Positions 19,144 through 28,304 of a stretch of DNA of 64,000 bases are shown here, one piece after another. This stretch comes from Ferrovibrio sp965278975 (lineage in GTDB: Bacteria > Pseudomonadota > Alphaproteobacteria > Ferrovibrionales > Ferrovibrionaceae). Location: NCBI RefSeq assembly GCF_965278975.1, contig NZ_OZ257126.1, positions 4,464,001 through 4,528,000 on the forward strand. The letters run 5' to 3'. The translations under genes were made by a program, and so were the position numbers. The notes beneath the pieces are model-generated. The model ran no database searches. It worked only from the letters and a program-made list of their open reading frames with translations, and was not told the DNA's origin. Each line of letters opens with the position of its first letter. The first letter of the stretch is position 1.

Positions 19144-19178
19144 AAAAAAAACCCCGGCGCCGAGTTCCGGCGCCGGGG
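19144..19178 (-). terminator. Rho-independent terminator of recA
   Basis: Read on the minus strand, an 11-bp GC stem (CCCCGGCGCCG paired, 19152-19162 with 19168-19178) with a five-base loop runs into eight T residues. It lies about 70 bp after the recA stop. Confidence 0.92.
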
Positions 19179-19248
19179 GTCCCATGGAGGAGAAAAATCG
19201 TGGGGGAAGCCGTGGATTACCGGCTGCCCACGCTGGGAAAACTAGAAT

Positions 19249-20334
<1,086 letters not shown>

Positions 20335-20391
20335 TGGTGGACCCCATCCTTTCACGGCCCCCGCGGAATTGCAACGAGGCTCGGTTAACCC

Positions 20392-20423
20392 CGTATATGT
20401 TCTAACTTTGTATGCCCTGTCCA
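20392..20423 (-). promoter_or_regulatory. Putative recA promoter with LexA-like site
   Basis: On the minus strand a -35-like TGGACA (20418-20423) precedes -10-like CATATA or TATACG (20392-20399). Between them, on the plus strand, GTTC-N7-GTAT (20399-20413) resembles the alphaproteobacterial SOS box GTTC-N7-GTTC with two mismatches. It lies 58-90 bp upstream of the recA start. The match is imperfect. Confidence 0.35.
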
Positions 20424-20463
20424 GCGAAATTTATAACCCGCTGGTTTCCCTCATTTTTTTGCT

Positions 20464-20478
20464 TTGTTCTGGGAACAA
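20464..20478. promoter_or_regulatory. Perfect 15-bp palindrome TTGTTCTGGGAACAA
   Basis: The sequence TTGTTC-TGG-GAACAA is a perfect inverted repeat 130 bp upstream of recA. It contains GTTC/GAAC half-sites but not in the known alphaproteobacterial LexA spacing. Further GTTC motifs follow at about 20489 and 20499. It may be an operator; the binder is unknown. Confidence 0.3.
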
Positions 20479-20555
20479 TCGCGGCTCTGTTCCGGCCCGT
20501 TCCTGTTTCCTGGAGCGGAACAGCGATTCCCATGGAACGGCCACAGGCTGCGGCT

Positions 20556-20780
20556 GTCAGCCCATCACTTCCTTCAACTTGCCGGCGAGCTGGCTGAGCG
20601 AGAACGGCTTGGGCAGGAACGACACGTTGTCGGCATTGGCGAGGCCGCGGCGCAGGGCATCCTCGGCATCAACCAGCATCTCGATGCGGTCGAGTTCGGC
20701 TTCCGGCAGGCTCAGCCTCGTGCTCGCCGGAATTGACCTCGATCACAGCGTAGCCCTTGTTGCGCAGCGCCCAGGCGGCG
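20556..20780 (-). pseudogene. Decayed duplicate of the cckA receiver-domain end
   Basis: This 225-bp stretch is close to identical to 21474-21790, the 3' end of cckA, including its stop region. About 92 bp are missing in the middle, removing the codons around the phospho-acceptor aspartate, and the deletion is not a multiple of three. Many single-base changes are also present. It has no start and cannot encode a working receiver. It lies on the far side of the membrane-protein gene at 20804-21430, so that gene is bracketed by two copies of the cckA end. Confidence 0.9.
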
Positions 20781-20803
20781 CTCGATCAAACAAAGGCTAC
20801 TCC

Positions 20804-21430
20804 TTAGAATTCATCGTTGTGAAATGTCAGATGGACTTGTACGGCCACGATCCTGCGCGCCCACGACGCAAAGAGCATCGTCAAGTAGCAAAAAACTAAG
20901 TAGAAAAAGGCAGGCAGGGGGTTCGAGGCAAAACTGCCGAAGCGGCCACCAGGACTCAAAAACAACTGCCCATCAAAAATGGAAAATGCGAGCAGTGCTT
21001 CTCCAAGGATGAGGCTGATAATCACTTTGCGCACCTCGGCATTTACGCCGGAGAATGCCCTCCTCAAACGAGGTAGCTGCCGAAGAACAAAAGCAAGGGC
21101 ATAGAAATTATATAAAACAGCCACTGCGAAAGAGATGCCGAACATGAACTTCAGCAGCTCCCGTTCGGCTCTTGAATAGGAACTACCGAAGCGGTCGACA
21201 TTCTCAACAGCCCATATCTTGTCGACCGCATAGCCATTGAACGCATCGGTCAACGGCGAGAGCCAGCCAGGTAGTGCGTTTGCCTGTTTCAAAAAACCGA
21301 AGCTGAGCACAAACAGGCCGACAATGAAGAAGCCGATCAGTGCCAGGCAGAGCGGCTTGAAATCCATATACAGCCAGAAGTTCGATAGCTTCCTTTCAGC
21401 GGGAAGTGGGGAGATCATCTTGCTGCTCAT
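20804..21430 (-). CDS. Unknown multi-pass membrane protein, atypical composition
   Basis: The 208-residue product is not recognised. Four hydrophobic helices are visible: near residues 25-47 (LCLALIGFFIVGLFVLSF), 93-113 (LKFMFGISFAVAVLYNFYAL), 135-152 and 172-190 (AFFYLVFCYLTMLFASW). A short cytoplasmic N-terminus and a soluble loop between helices 1 and 2 complete it. GC content and codon use are clearly unlike the surrounding genes, pointing to transfer. It is flanked by direct repeats of the cckA 3' end. No function is offered. Confidence 0.7.
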   Translation of the reverse strand: MSSKMISPLPAERKLSNFWLYMDFKPLCLALIGFFIVGLFVLSFGFLKQANALPGWLSPLTDAFNGYAVDKIWAVENVDRFGSSYSRAERELLKFMFGISFAVAVLYNFYALAFVLRQLPRLRRAFSGVNAEVRKVIISLILGEALLAFSIFDGQLFLSPGGRFGSFASNPLPAFFYLVFCYLTMLFASWARRIVAVQVHLTFHNDEF

Positions 21431-21474
21431 CGGGAAGCGGACCTCACATTGTTGCGGAAGAACCGTAGCCCTCG

Positions 21475-23850
21475 TCAGCCCATCACATCCTTCAACTTGC
21501 CGGCGAGCTGGCTGAGCGAGAACGGCTTGGGCAGGAATGACACGTTATCGGCGTTGGCGAGGCTGCGCCGCAGCGCATCCTCGGCATAGCCGGAGATGAA
21601 CAGGATCTTCAGATCCGGGCGGCGCTGGCGCATGTGTTCGGCCAAGGTCGGCCCGTCCATGTTCGGCATCACCACGTCGGTCACCAGCACCTCGACGCGA
21701 TCAAGCTGTTCCTCGGGCAGGCTCAGCGCCTGCTCGCCGGAATTGGCCTCTATCACGGTATAGCCCTTGTTGCGCAAAGCCCGGGTGGCGAAGGCGCGCA
21801 CCGCATCCTCGTCCTCCACCAGCAGCACCAGGCCCTGGCCGGTGAGATCGGGCGCGGCAACCGCCGGGCTATCCTCGCGCGCAGCGGAACGCTCGGTGGC
21901 GCTCGGCTCATGGCGCGGCAGGAAGATGCGGAAGATGGCGCCCTGCCCCACTTCGCTTTCCACCTGGATGAAGCCGCCGGTCTGCTTGATGATGCCGTAG
22001 ACCGTGGAAAGCCCCAGGCCGGTGCCGGCGCCCACCGCCTTGGTGGTGAAGAAGGGATCAAAAATCTTCGCCAGATTCTCCGGCGCGATGCCATGGCCGC
22101 TGTCGCTAACCTCGATCAGCACATAATCGCCGGGTGGCATCATTTCGCCGCCGAGCGTCAGGCTCGGCTGCTGCGGCCGCCAATAGGCGGTGCGGATGCG
22201 CAATTCGCCGCCCCCGCTTCCACTGGCGCCAGTACCCTGCAGCATGGCATCGCGGGCATTCACTGCCAGATTGATGATCACCTGTTCAAGCTGGCCCTGA
22301 TCGACCCGCACCAGGCCGAGATCGCGGCCATGCACCAGGCGAAGCTGGATGGTCTCACCGATCAGGCGGCCAATCAGGTTGCGCAGATCGGCCAGCACAT
22401 CGGTGACATCCAGCACCTTGGGCATCAGGGTCTGCTGGCGCGAGAAGGCGAGCAGCTGGCGCACCAGGTTGGCGGCGCGATTGGCATTCTGCTTCACCTG
22501 CATGATATCGGCGAAGCTCTGGTCGCCCGGCTGGTGGCGTTGCAGCAGCAGGTCGCAGAAGCCGATCATGGCGGTGAGCAGGTTGTTGAAGTCATGCGCG
22601 ATGCCGCCGGCAAGCTGGCCCACCGCCTGCATCTTCTGGCTCTGATTGAATTGCTGTTGCAGGTTGCGCTGGTGCGTGGTGTCGACCAGATAGACCAGCT
22701 GTGTCGCCTGGCTGTCGGCACCGGCATCGAGCGAAGCGGCGAACAATTCCGCGATGCGCGGTCTCGCCGCATCCTGGCCCGGAAAGCGCACTTCCAGCGG
22801 CCGTGTCACGGCTTCGTTGCGCCGCACCGCCATGAGATGGCGGTTCAGTTCGGCGCCATCCTCCTCGCGCACCACGGCGGCAAGGCGCTGGCCCGGCCAG
22901 TCATGGCGGCCGCAGAGCACGCCGAAAGCCGCGTTGCCCTCGATGATGCTGCCGGCGGCATCCAGCACCAGGATGCCAATCGGCGCCTGATCGAAGAAGC
23001 GGCGGAACTCGGCTTCCACCGGCCGCAGCGTGCCGCGCACGCGCAATTCGCGGCTCAGGTCATGCACCACGGCGGAATAGCGCGCGACATGACCATCCGG
23101 CCCCGGCACCGGCGTCTGGCTGACGCCGACCAGCCGCAGCGGCTCGGCGGCCGAGCCATGCGCGGTGCCGGGCGGGCTGAGCTTGGCCTCGCCGCCTTCC
23201 CAATCCGGCGTGATGGCACGGCCAGAACCAGTACCAGTGCCAGTACCCGACTCATCGGCGGGCAGCAGCACGTCATTGAGTTTCAGCGCGCCGCCGGTCA
23301 GCGCATCCGGGGAAAGGCCGAGCCAGGCCGAGAAGGTGCGGTTGGCGAACAGGAAATGCCCATCCGGCGCGATGGAATAAAGCCCCACCGGGGCGTTGTC
23401 GAGAAAACCCGCCAGCGCATCGCGCTGCACCGCCATGTCCATCAGCGCATGATGCTCATGGGTGATATCGGCCAGGTCCCAGATCAGTTCGGAAGGCTCG
23501 TCGGGCCGCACCATGACGCTGACCGCCAGCCACAGTTCAGCACCATCGGCGCGGCGCAGCGTCACCTGATCGGTCACCGCGCCGGAAGCCGGCACCCGGC
23601 GGCTCAAACGCTCAAGGGCTGCTTGCACCTGGCTGGCGAGTTCCAGCGGCGAGACCCGTTCGGGCTGGCCGCAGCTTTGCGCCAGGCGGCCATAGATGGC
23701 ATTGGCACAGACGACGACGAGGCCCTTGCCCGAACCGGCACGGGTGATGACGCGGGCATGGGGCGCGGCATCGGCGATCACCTGCGCCAAAGCCGCACGG
23801 TCCGGGGCGGCATTGCCACCCAGCAGGCCGGACAACCATGTTTGCGCCAT
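21475..23850 (-). CDS. cckA: Hybrid histidine kinase CckA
   Basis: CckA is the hybrid kinase that feeds the ChpT-CtrA phosphorelay controlling cell cycle and flagellar genes in alphaproteobacteria. In this 791-residue protein two PAS-like sensor regions (about 140-265 and 275-395) precede the H-box GGIAHDFNNLLTAMIGF with H419. The ATPase domain follows (NLAVNARDA; DSGHGI; GTGLGLSTVYGI), and a receiver with D725 in VLVTDVVMP closes it. No transmembrane helices are visible at the N-terminus, unlike the Caulobacter protein. A run of TG repeats lies near residue 202. The start overlaps a tandem repeat. Confidence 0.92.
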   Translation of the reverse strand: MAQTWLSGLLGGNAAPDRAALAQVIADAAPHARVITRAGSGKGLVVVCANAIYGRLAQSCGQPERVSPLELASQVQAALERLSRRVPASGAVTDQVTLRRADGAELWLAVSVMVRPDEPSELIWDLADITHEHHALMDMAVQRDALAGFLDNAPVGLYSIAPDGHFLFANRTFSAWLGLSPDALTGGALKLNDVLLPADESGTGTGTGSGRAITPDWEGGEAKLSPPGTAHGSAAEPLRLVGVSQTPVPGPDGHVARYSAVVHDLSRELRVRGTLRPVEAEFRRFFDQAPIGILVLDAAGSIIEGNAAFGVLCGRHDWPGQRLAAVVREEDGAELNRHLMAVRRNEAVTRPLEVRFPGQDAARPRIAELFAASLDAGADSQATQLVYLVDTTHQRNLQQQFNQSQKMQAVGQLAGGIAHDFNNLLTAMIGFCDLLLQRHQPGDQSFADIMQVKQNANRAANLVRQLLAFSRQQTLMPKVLDVTDVLADLRNLIGRLIGETIQLRLVHGRDLGLVRVDQGQLEQVIINLAVNARDAMLQGTGASGSGGGELRIRTAYWRPQQPSLTLGGEMMPPGDYVLIEVSDSGHGIAPENLAKIFDPFFTTKAVGAGTGLGLSTVYGIIKQTGGFIQVESEVGQGAIFRIFLPRHEPSATERSAAREDSPAVAAPDLTGQGLVLLVEDEDAVRAFATRALRNKGYTVIEANSGEQALSLPEEQLDRVEVLVTDVVMPNMDGPTLAEHMRQRRPDLKILFISGYAEDALRRSLANADNVSFLPKPFSLSQLAGKLKDVMG

Positions 23851-23876
23851 AACCGACTCTCCATAACCGACTCTGC
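23849..23876. repeat. 14-bp tandem repeat at the cckA start
   Basis: The unit ccataaccgactct occurs twice in a row at the 5' end of cckA, so the ATG of cckA falls inside the downstream copy. An inverted partial copy (cttcggttatgg) lies at about 23889. It may affect translation initiation. Confidence 0.75.
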
Positions 23877-23933
23877 GGCTTTCCGCAGCTTCGGTTATGG
23901 GCGTTGCCGTGCTGGGGCGTCAAGCAGGCTGTT

Positions 23934-24509
23934 TCACTGGCCCGAAACGGTGGCGGGGACGCTGGCTGGGGCGCAGGGCGGCGTGGATTGATCGACCATG
24001 ATCAGCGCCGCGGTTTCAAACCCCAATGCCCGCGCCTGTTCGATCAGCCGCGCCTGCGTTGCCGCATCCAGTTCGGGCCGCCGGGCCAGTATCCACAGAT
24101 ATTCCCGCGACGGACCGGAAACCATGGCCCAGGCATAATCCTGCCGGTCGAGGGCAAAGACGTGATACCCGCCCGAGAACGGCCAGAAGAATGTGACGCT
24201 GAGGCTGGCGATGGAGGGCGCGCCGAGAAACCTGGCCTTGCCCTCGGCCTGTTTCCACTTGCAGGTGTCGCGCTCCAGGCCCCGATTGATGACACGCAGG
24301 GTGCCATCCGCATTGGCCTCATACTGCGCCGTCACATTCGCCAGGCCGCGCTCGAAGCGGTGATCCAGCCGGGCTATCTCGTACCATTGCCCGAGATAGC
24401 GACCGGTATCGAAATCAGATACCGGCGTCACGCCATCCGGCGGCGCGGTGCAGCCAAGCAACAGCGCGGCGACGGGAACCAGGAGCAGATTGCGCAAGCG
24501 TGAGATCAT
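23934..24509 (-). CDS. blc: Outer-membrane lipocalin (Blc-like lipoprotein)
   Basis: The product is a bacterial lipocalin anchored by a lipid. A signal peptide ends in the lipobox LLGC, so the mature protein starts at that cysteine. The lipocalin signature is GRYLGQWYEIARLDHRFERG, and a later conserved block is YLWILARRPEL. Blc-type lipocalins bind lysophospholipids or fatty acids and respond to envelope stress. ATG 24509 is chosen because GGGGA lies just upstream and it gives a clean signal peptide. The frame opens at 24545. It follows flgD on the same strand. Confidence 0.9.
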   Translation of the reverse strand: MISRLRNLLLVPVAALLLGCTAPPDGVTPVSDFDTGRYLGQWYEIARLDHRFERGLANVTAQYEANADGTLRVINRGLERDTCKWKQAEGKARFLGAPSIASLSVTFFWPFSGGYHVFALDRQDYAWAMVSGPSREYLWILARRPELDAATQARLIEQARALGFETAALIMVDQSTPPCAPASVPATVSGQ

Positions 24510-24643
24510 GTCCCCAGAGGTAAGCCACTGCACCGGCATTTTCAAACCCCCGGCTATTCAAATCCCTGCGCTTCAAACTCCTGGCCCATCAAATTCCGGA
24601 CACCGGCCCGGTATGACACCCTGCTGCTCGGGGCAGCAGAGTG

Positions 24644-25321
24644 TCACGCGTCGGCAGGCTGGCGCGACAGCACTACTTCATCGGGATCGATACCCAGCTT
24701 GCCGATCACCAGATAGGCCTTGCCATCCACGGTTTCGACCGCATCGACCACGCCGCGCACCAGCACATCGGTTTCCAGCTTCTCGCCCTTGGCATCCTTG
24801 GCCGTCACCTCGACCTTGTAGGCGCCGCCATCTGGCTTCTGCACGCCTTCGGTGGTTTTGCCATCCCAGGTGAAATCATGGCGGCCATTGGCGGTGTTGC
24901 CAGCCCCGGTATAGAGCAGTTCGCCATCCTCGTCGTAGACCTTGATCTCCACCGTGACCGCGCCCTTGGGCACACCATAGGAGAATTTGGCCTCGCCATC
25001 CTCCAGGTAATTCACGTTGCCCATCGCCTGCACTTCCTTGCCGATATAGGCCAGCGCGTCACTCGACTTGCTGCCATCCAGCGCGGCAAGAATCTGGTCG
25101 AGCTTGCCGGTCTGCTGGATCTGCTGCTCGATCTGCGAGAACTGCACCAGTTGCTCGGTGAAATCCTTCGGGTCCATCGGATTGGTCGGGTCCTGGTTCT
25201 TGAGCTGCGTGGTGAGCAGCTTCAGGAAAGTCTGCATATCGGCGGTGAGCTTGTTGGATGAAGCAGTCTGCGCCGTGTTCTGGGTGTTGCTGCCGGTGCC
25301 GACAGTGGAAATCATGGTCAT
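24644..25321 (-). CDS. flgD: Flagellar hook capping protein FlgD
   Basis: FlgD sits at the growing hook tip and guides FlgE assembly. The 225-residue product has the N-terminal FlgD signature (MQTFLKLLTTQLKNQDPTNPMDPKDFTEQLVQFSQIEQ) and a C-terminal FLN-like/Tudor region including GRHDFTWDGKTTEGVQKPDG. A disordered serine/threonine/asparagine-rich N-terminus precedes these. It begins 30 bp after flgE and is very likely in the same transcript. Confidence 0.95.
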   Translation of the reverse strand: MTMISTVGTGSNTQNTAQTASSNKLTADMQTFLKLLTTQLKNQDPTNPMDPKDFTEQLVQFSQIEQQIQQTGKLDQILAALDGSKSSDALAYIGKEVQAMGNVNYLEDGEAKFSYGVPKGAVTVEIKVYDEDGELLYTGAGNTANGRHDFTWDGKTTEGVQKPDGGAYKVEVTAKDAKGEKLETDVLVRGVVDAVETVDGKAYLVIGKLGIDPDEVVLSRQPADA

Positions 25322-25351
25322 GGTGTTGTTCCTTTTGTTTGCGCGGGTGGA

Positions 25352-26686
25352 TCAGCGGCTGATGTTGAGGGTTTCCTGGAGCAATTCGTCGGCCACGGTG
25401 ACCAGCCGCGCATTGGCCGAATAGGCCCGCTGCGCCACGATCATCTTGGCGAACTCCTCGGCGATATCGACGTTGGACTGCTCGATGGCCGAGGCGACGA
25501 TATTGCCGACGCCGCTGCCGCCGGCCTGGCCGAGCACGGCACTGCCCGATTGCGGCGTGGCGACGAAGGCATTGCCATCGACGCGGTCGAGTTCGGTGGG
25601 ATCGCGGAATTTCGCCAGCGGCACCTGGAAGAAGGTTTTCACATTGCCGTTGTCGAAGGTGACCGAGACCATGCCGTTGGCATCGATCGCCAGGCTCTTG
25701 TAATTGCCCTGCGGCACGCCGTTCTGCTGCAGGTCGTTGAGCTGCAGCGTGGTGCCGCCGAACTGCGTGGTGCCGTTGGTGGAGCCGAAGGCTCCGAGAT
25801 CAAGCTGCACCGCCTGCGGCCCCGAGCCGAAATCGAGATCGAAGCTGAAGGCGGCATTGTCGCCCAAAGCCGTGCCGATGCTGCCATTGAGGCCGCCGGC
25901 GGTGCCGAGGCCAGAGATGGTGCCGGCTGGCGCGTTGGTGCCGTTCACATCGCCGCCGAAACTGACCGTGGCCGGGCCGAAGCTTGCCGGCGTGCTGCCC
26001 GGCGCGTCGATGGTCAATTCCCATTCGCTGGCGGCGGTGCGGGTCCAGGTCAGGTTCACCGTGCGGGCATTGCCGAGCGCGTCATAGACCTGGAAGGAGG
26101 AAACCGGCAGCGTCGCCGGCAGATTGCCATCGGTATCCACCGCATTGGCCGGCAGCGTGGCGGAATACTCGATCAGGCTGGTCTGCACCGGCTGGTCGAG
26201 CAGGTCGGAGACGCGGATTTCCCGGGTCTGCGAGCTATCCACCACGCCGGTCACCGGATCGACCGCCCAGCCTTGCAGGTAGTAGCCCGACGAGTTGACG
26301 AGATAGCCCTTGGTATTCTGGGTGAAATCGCCGACCCGCGTGTAATACGCCGTCTGCTCGAAAACGGGCTGGCCATCGGCGCCGATGCCGACCTGCTTCG
26401 AGACCGGGATGAAGCCATCGCCCGAGACCGCGAAGGAAGTGCCCGACGCCACCTGCTGGATCGGCCCTTGGGCGTTGTTGGCGAAGAACGGGCGGTTCTG
26501 CACGCCGCCCGGCGAATGGCTGTTGGCCTGCGCGCTGGATTGCGTGATCAGCGTGGAGAAACGCGACTCCACCTTCTTGTAGCCAGGCGTGGAGGCATTG
26601 GCGACGTTGTCGGATATGAAGCCGATGGCGGCGGCCTGGCCGTTCAGGCCGGCCAAGGCCGCCTGCATCGCGGCACTGATGGACAT
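25352..26686 (-). CDS. flgE: Flagellar hook protein FlgE
   Basis: FlgE polymerises into the hook. The 444-residue product has the N-terminal rod-type signature (AALAGLNGQAAAIGFISDNVANASTPGYKKVESRF) and the C-terminal FlgE/FlgG helix (QSNVDIAEEFAKMIVAQRAYSANARLVTVADEL). The middle is a glycine- and threonine-rich D1/D2 domain. The ATG at 26686 follows GAGGAG. The longer frame to 26770 overlaps the sigma-54 promoter and is not used. It heads the flgE-flgD unit. Confidence 0.95.
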   Translation of the reverse strand: MSISAAMQAALAGLNGQAAAIGFISDNVANASTPGYKKVESRFSTLITQSSAQANSHSPGGVQNRPFFANNAQGPIQQVASGTSFAVSGDGFIPVSKQVGIGADGQPVFEQTAYYTRVGDFTQNTKGYLVNSSGYYLQGWAVDPVTGVVDSSQTREIRVSDLLDQPVQTSLIEYSATLPANAVDTDGNLPATLPVSSFQVYDALGNARTVNLTWTRTAASEWELTIDAPGSTPASFGPATVSFGGDVNGTNAPAGTISGLGTAGGLNGSIGTALGDNAAFSFDLDFGSGPQAVQLDLGAFGSTNGTTQFGGTTLQLNDLQQNGVPQGNYKSLAIDANGMVSVTFDNGNVKTFFQVPLAKFRDPTELDRVDGNAFVATPQSGSAVLGQAGGSGVGNIVASAIEQSNVDIAEEFAKMIVAQRAYSANARLVTVADELLQETLNISR

Positions 26687-26753
26687 GCTGTCTCCTCTCG
26701 TTCGGTTTGGCCCCCGGGGATTCGGGTGCGCGGTGGAACCGCAACCTCTGGAG

Positions 26754-26770
26754 AGCAAGGCGCATGCCAA
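26754..26770 (-). promoter_or_regulatory. Sigma-54 promoter of flgE
   Basis: On the minus strand the sequence is TTGGCATGCGCCTTGCT, matching the sigma-54 pattern TGGCAC-N5-TTGC. The invariant GG and GC are separated by exactly ten bases. It lies 68 bp upstream of the flgE start. Sigma-54 control of hook genes with a FlbD-type activator is established in Caulobacter. Confidence 0.82.
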
Positions 26771-26784
26771 AATAGGAAAAAATA

Positions 26785-26837
26785 CTTAAGTCATTCAATC
26801 TTAAGAATTATTACCGCAGGGTTAATCAGGGTTAACC
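26785..26837. promoter_or_regulatory. Possible activator/CtrA-like sites upstream of flgE promoter
   Basis: Two CTTAAG hexamers (26785-26790, 26800-26805) and a TTAA-N6-TTAAC pair (26822-26836) lie 15-67 bp upstream of the sigma-54 promoter in an AT-rich stretch. CtrA normally uses TTAA-N7-TTAA, so the match is near, not exact. This position suits an enhancer. Confidence 0.3.
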
Positions 26838-27103
26838 TAAAGCTGTGGATAACATCCCGGCAGATTGTGCCGGAAGCGGCAAAAAATGCATAGTTTACCG
26901 CTATTTACCATAGTTCCGGCGAATCGCATGGTATGCCGCTGTCAAGTCCTGCCGCAACGTCAGGGCGCAGAAAAGTTATCGGCCGGATGGCTCCGGCGGA
27001 TCAAATAAGAACATTTTGTGAAATTAACGATGGCGGGCCGGCTGAACCACTGTCCGGTATAGCCTTGCCAGAGTAGCCGCTGACCTTACCCGCAACAAAG
27101 ACC
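26838..27103. other. Intergenic region with no gene seen
   Basis: Between the flgE upstream sites and the palindromic repeat after flhB, no open frame with coding character was found on either strand. The sequence is moderately AT-rich at its left end. Nothing else is recognisable. Confidence 0.5.
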
Positions 27104-27198
27104 GTCATGCCCTGCGGAGGCAGGGCATCCACGCGTTCCTTTTATTGCAGTCAATCAAGCAACAGACTCGTGGATGGCCCGCCTACGCGGGCCATGAC
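27104..27198. repeat. Dispersed palindromic repeat, copy 3
   Basis: Hairpins GTCATGCCCTGC/GCAGGGCAT (near 27104-27127) and TGGCCCGC-CTAC-GCGGGCCATGAC (near 27175-27197) are joined by inverted ATCCACG/CGTGGAT blocks. The layout matches the other copies, though the cores differ more. It lies 22 bp beyond the flhB stop and may help end that transcript. Confidence 0.75.
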
Positions 27199-27219
27199 GG
27201 GTTTATTGTTGGCACGCGC

Positions 27220-28287
27220 CTAATTCAGCTTGTCTTTCAGCTTCATGACGTAGCTGATGACATCGGCCACCGCCTTGTAATGCTCCACCGGGATCGGGTT
27301 GTCGATCTCGACCAGGAACAGCGCGCGGGCCAGCGGCACATTCTCGACAATCGGCACTTCATGCTCGGTGGCGATTTCGCGGATGCGCTTGGCGATCAGG
27401 TCGGCACCCTTGGCCACCACCATCGGCGCATCCATCTTGCCGATCTCGTATTTCAGCGCCACGGCATAGTGGGTCGGGTTGGTGACCACCACGCTGGCCT
27501 CCGGCACTGCCGACATCATGCGCTGGCGCACGCGCTGCATGCGCAACTGGCGCAGGCGCGCCTTGATATGCGGATCGCCTTCGCTTTCCTTGTATTCGTC
27601 CTTCAACTCCTGCTTGGTCATGCGGAGCTGCTTCATGTGGTTGTAGCGTTGGTAGAGATAGTCGGCGACGGCGACCACGAAAACGATGGCCAGCATGGCG
27701 CCGAGCAGCTTGAACACGATGCGGATCGTGTGTGGCAGCATCAGGTTGATATCCAGTGCCACCAGGGTTTCCAGCGAATCAAGTTCAGGCATGATCAGGT
27801 AGACCAGCAGCACGCCGATCACCGAAATCTTGATGATGTTCTTCACGAACTCGACCAGGGTCGCCACCGAAGCGATGCGCTTGATGCCGTTCAGCGGATT
27901 GAGCTTGTTGAGATCGGGCATCAGCCGCTCGGGGCTGAAATGCAGCGGGTTCTGCATCAGGCTGCCGGCCAGGCCGAACACCGCGAACAGGCCAAGGATC
28001 GGCAGCAGCACGGCGCTGATATCGAACACCATGTCCAGCGCCAGGTGGGTGAGATGCGCGGGATCCATCGGGATCTTGTGCGGCGACTGGAAGAATACCG
28101 TGGCGGTGCCGGTGAAGCGCCGCACCAGGGTATCGCCCAGCATGTACATGCCGATCATGGCGGCAAGGAAGGTGAACCAGTGCCCGATTTCCTGCGACCG
28201 CGCGATGTTGCCTTTCTCTTCGGCATCGCGCAATCGCTTCTCAGATGGGTCTTCGGTTTTAGATTCGGGATCGGCATCTTCCGACAT
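27220..28287 (-). CDS. flhB: Flagellar export switch protein FlhB
   Basis: FlhB is an inner-membrane subunit of the flagellar type III export gate and controls the switch from rod/hook to filament substrates. The 355-residue product has four transmembrane helices and a cytoplasmic domain with the self-cleavage motif NPTH at residues 270-273. The N-terminus is the usual charged ESKTEDPSEKRLRDAEEKG. It is last in the flgB-flgC-fliE-fliQ-fliR-flhB run, starting 17 bp after fliR. Confidence 0.96.
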   Translation of the reverse strand: MSEDADPESKTEDPSEKRLRDAEEKGNIARSQEIGHWFTFLAAMIGMYMLGDTLVRRFTGTATVFFQSPHKIPMDPAHLTHLALDMVFDISAVLLPILGLFAVFGLAGSLMQNPLHFSPERLMPDLNKLNPLNGIKRIASVATLVEFVKNIIKISVIGVLLVYLIMPELDSLETLVALDINLMLPHTIRIVFKLLGAMLAIVFVVAVADYLYQRYNHMKQLRMTKQELKDEYKESEGDPHIKARLRQLRMQRVRQRMMSAVPEASVVVTNPTHYAVALKYEIGKMDAPMVVAKGADLIAKRIREIATEHEVPIVENVPLARALFLVEIDNPIPVEHYKAVADVISYVMKLKDKLN

Positions 28288-28304
28288 GCGGCGGCCTCCC
28301 TACT

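Noticed and set aside
21634..23991. Long plus-strand open frame opposite cckA
   Set aside because: Its translation is rich in H, Q, G, A and R and lacks any domain. It mirrors the codon pattern of cckA on the other strand, which is usual in GC-rich DNA.
25550..26893. 447-codon plus-strand open frame opposite flgE
   Set aside because: It is antisense to flgE, of low complexity, and extends through the sigma-54 promoter.
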